A model generated the notes under the pieces. That model was given only the letters and a program-made list of their open reading frames with translations. It was not told the DNA's origin and made no database searches. Source: CAZAPZ01 sp964487285 (lineage in GTDB: Bacteria; Campylobacterota_A; Desulfurellia; JAADFJ01). Taken from it: a DNA stretch of 7,371 nt. The position numbers were made by a program, and so were the translations under genes. Within the stretch, counting starts at the first letter, position 1. Each line of letters starts with the position of its first letter. This document shows positions 6,787-7,371 of this stretch, piece after piece. The DNA is taken from the NCBI GenBank assembly GCA_964487285.1, contig CAZAPZ010000080.1:1-7371 (forward strand), written 5' to 3'.

Positions 6787-6941
6787 TATCATATATTATA
6801 TTATGTCAAAAAGAGATTTGCACTAAAATATAGTATCGCTGTCAATATTTACAAGATATTAATTAAAGAGACCACTGCATAATATTCATATTTGCCGCTT
6901 CTGTTTTTTGCAAAATGTCTTGTTTAACGTAGATACTCGTA

Positions 6942-6947
6942 TATAAT
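6942..6947 (+). promoter_or_regulatory. Consensus -10 box just before the GspC-like gene
   Basis: TATAAT is a perfect sigma-70 -10 hexamer. TTGTTT (6920-6925) lies 16 bases upstream and matches the -35 consensus at three positions. Initiation about seven bases after the -10 would fall on or next to the ATG at 6955, which has no Shine-Dalgarno. AT richness makes a chance match possible. Confidence 0.35.
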
Positions 6948-6954
6948 TCTAACG

Positions 6955-7346
6955 ATGAAGCAACTGTATCTATTGTATCCTTAATATTTGGATTTGCAGC
7001 GGCATATTTCGTATCGGGCGTCGCTATATATAGAATTAGACCTGTTATTCATAAGCCTATAATTAGATCCGAATCAGAGAAAAAAATAAATAACGATAGA
7101 GCTAAGTTTGATACGATTATAAGAAAAAACGTATTTAGCGTAGAAACCGGTACATATAAGATTAAGAAGAATCATATTATAAGAACCGACATAGCAAAAA
7201 GTGCTAACTTAAACGGTTACAATCTTGTCGGCTTTGCGCTGGGAAAAAATCAGATGGCGTTGTTTAAGAAAAACGGCAGTCCTTTAATAATTGTTGACAA
7301 TAAAAACCCGTTTAATGGGAAGTGGTATCTCAAGAATATTTCATAA
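6955..7346 (+). pseudogene. gspC: Probable disrupted GspC-like type II secretion inner-membrane protein
   Basis: One plus-strand frame runs from a TAG at 6930 to a TAA at 7344. It encodes one membrane helix (LIFGFAAAYFVSGVAIY), a basic linker, an IIRKNVFSV segment like the RNLF-type motif after the GspC helix, and a homology-region-like block (NLNGYNLVGFALG, then KKNGSPLIIVDN and NGKWYLKNIS). In type II secretion GspC joins the inner-membrane platform to the outer-membrane secretin. This frame has no ATG, GTG or TTG before the helix. The ATG at 6955 lies in another frame, reads MKQLYLLYP and stops at 6982; shifting at about 6981 would give a sensible start with a short basic N-terminus. After the TAA the same frame continues SIVYLENK to the window edge, which resembles the next strand of the homology region. 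I infer a frameshift plus a nonsense codon, but a sequencing error or a short divergent gene is possible. Family assignment is by pattern only. Confidence 0.6.
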
Positions 7347-7371
7347 TCAATCGTATATTTAGAAAATAAAG

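Larger units (their letters stand above)
6746..6954. other. Non-coding stretch between the two broken genes
   Basis: No coding frame can be supported in these 209 bases. A third copy of the terminal-repeat core CTGATGTTACGC sits at 6775-6786, about 30 bases from the point where Msr similarity ends. Downstream come TCAAAAAGAGA (6806-6816) and GCACTAAA (6820-6827), both also found in similar form near the left end of the 177-bp element. This suggests a decayed relative of that element. On the minus strand TTGTAA (6849-6854) and TATATT (6827-6832), 16 bases apart, could be a weak promoter. Confidence 0.45.

Noticed and set aside
6720..6790. GATAGCG (6720-6726) and CGCTATC (6784-6790) as a 7-bp inverted repeat
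   Set aside because: The left arm is part of the Msr reading frame (the codons for SLS in SISLSF), and seven bases at this spacing occur by chance.
6976..6984. Programmed -1 frameshifting in the GspC-like gene
   Set aside because: The bases around TAT CCT TAA do not form an X XXY YYZ slippery heptamer, and no clear downstream pseudoknot is seen.
6476..7346. Reassigned stop codons or selenocysteine-like recoding to explain the in-frame TAG and TAA
   Set aside because: Elsewhere in the window TAG and TAA act as normal stops (the ATPase ends with TAG, the binding protein and DMT genes with TAA), and UGA is not involved.

Overview
The window is AT-rich bacterial chromosomal DNA, probably from a diderm (Gram-negative) environmental bacterium. 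The solute-binding protein has a classic signal peptide with no lipobox, so it should be a soluble periplasmic protein. There is also a remnant of a type II secretion GspC-like protein. The sensor has a receiver-GAF-PAS architecture common in deltaproteobacteria and related free-living anaerobes. I cannot name a genus. No rRNA, tRNA, CRISPR array, complete transposase or phage gene is visible.

Left region (1-2733, minus strand). One open frame of 815 codons starts at 2445 and runs off the left edge. It encodes a large cytoplasmic signalling protein: degenerate receiver, GAF, three PAS domains, and a second GAF cut by the window edge. The output domain lies outside. A 177-bp non-coding element (2557-2733) with 18-bp perfect terminal inverted repeats and an internal palindrome separates it from the next gene. 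It looks like a MITE or other non-autonomous mobile repeat.

Centre (2746-5452, minus strand). A compact four-gene operon is transcribed leftward: a 57-residue two-CxxC zinc-ribbon protein, a periplasmic polar amino-acid-binding protein, a HisM-type permease with an unusual periplasmic insertion, and a GlnQ/HisP-type ATPase. Binding protein, permease and ATPase together make a complete polar amino acid ABC importer. The tiny zinc-ribbon gene ends 16 bp before the binding-protein gene.

Right region (5453-7371). A divergent plus-strand gene encodes a ten-helix EamA/DMT-family exporter (5569-6456). Directly against its stop codon, on the opposite strand, lies a broken fragment of a fused MsrB-MsrA methionine sulfoxide reductase. 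It has lost most of MsrB and the C-terminal part of MsrA, and it carries an in-frame TAG. About 210 bp of non-coding DNA follows, with a third copy of the 12-bp core of the terminal repeat near the Msr break. Last comes a plus-strand GspC-like type II secretion gene that seems disrupted: it has no usable start in frame (a frameshift after an ATG would restore one) and an in-frame TAA, after which the family pattern appears to continue. This right-hand part reads as a zone of gene decay near a repeat or insertion scar.

I found no clear new multi-gene system. The observations most worth a second look are the paired pseudogenes beside the repeat, the inverted-repeat element, the permease insertion, the zinc-ribbon gene in a transport operon, and the degenerate receiver.
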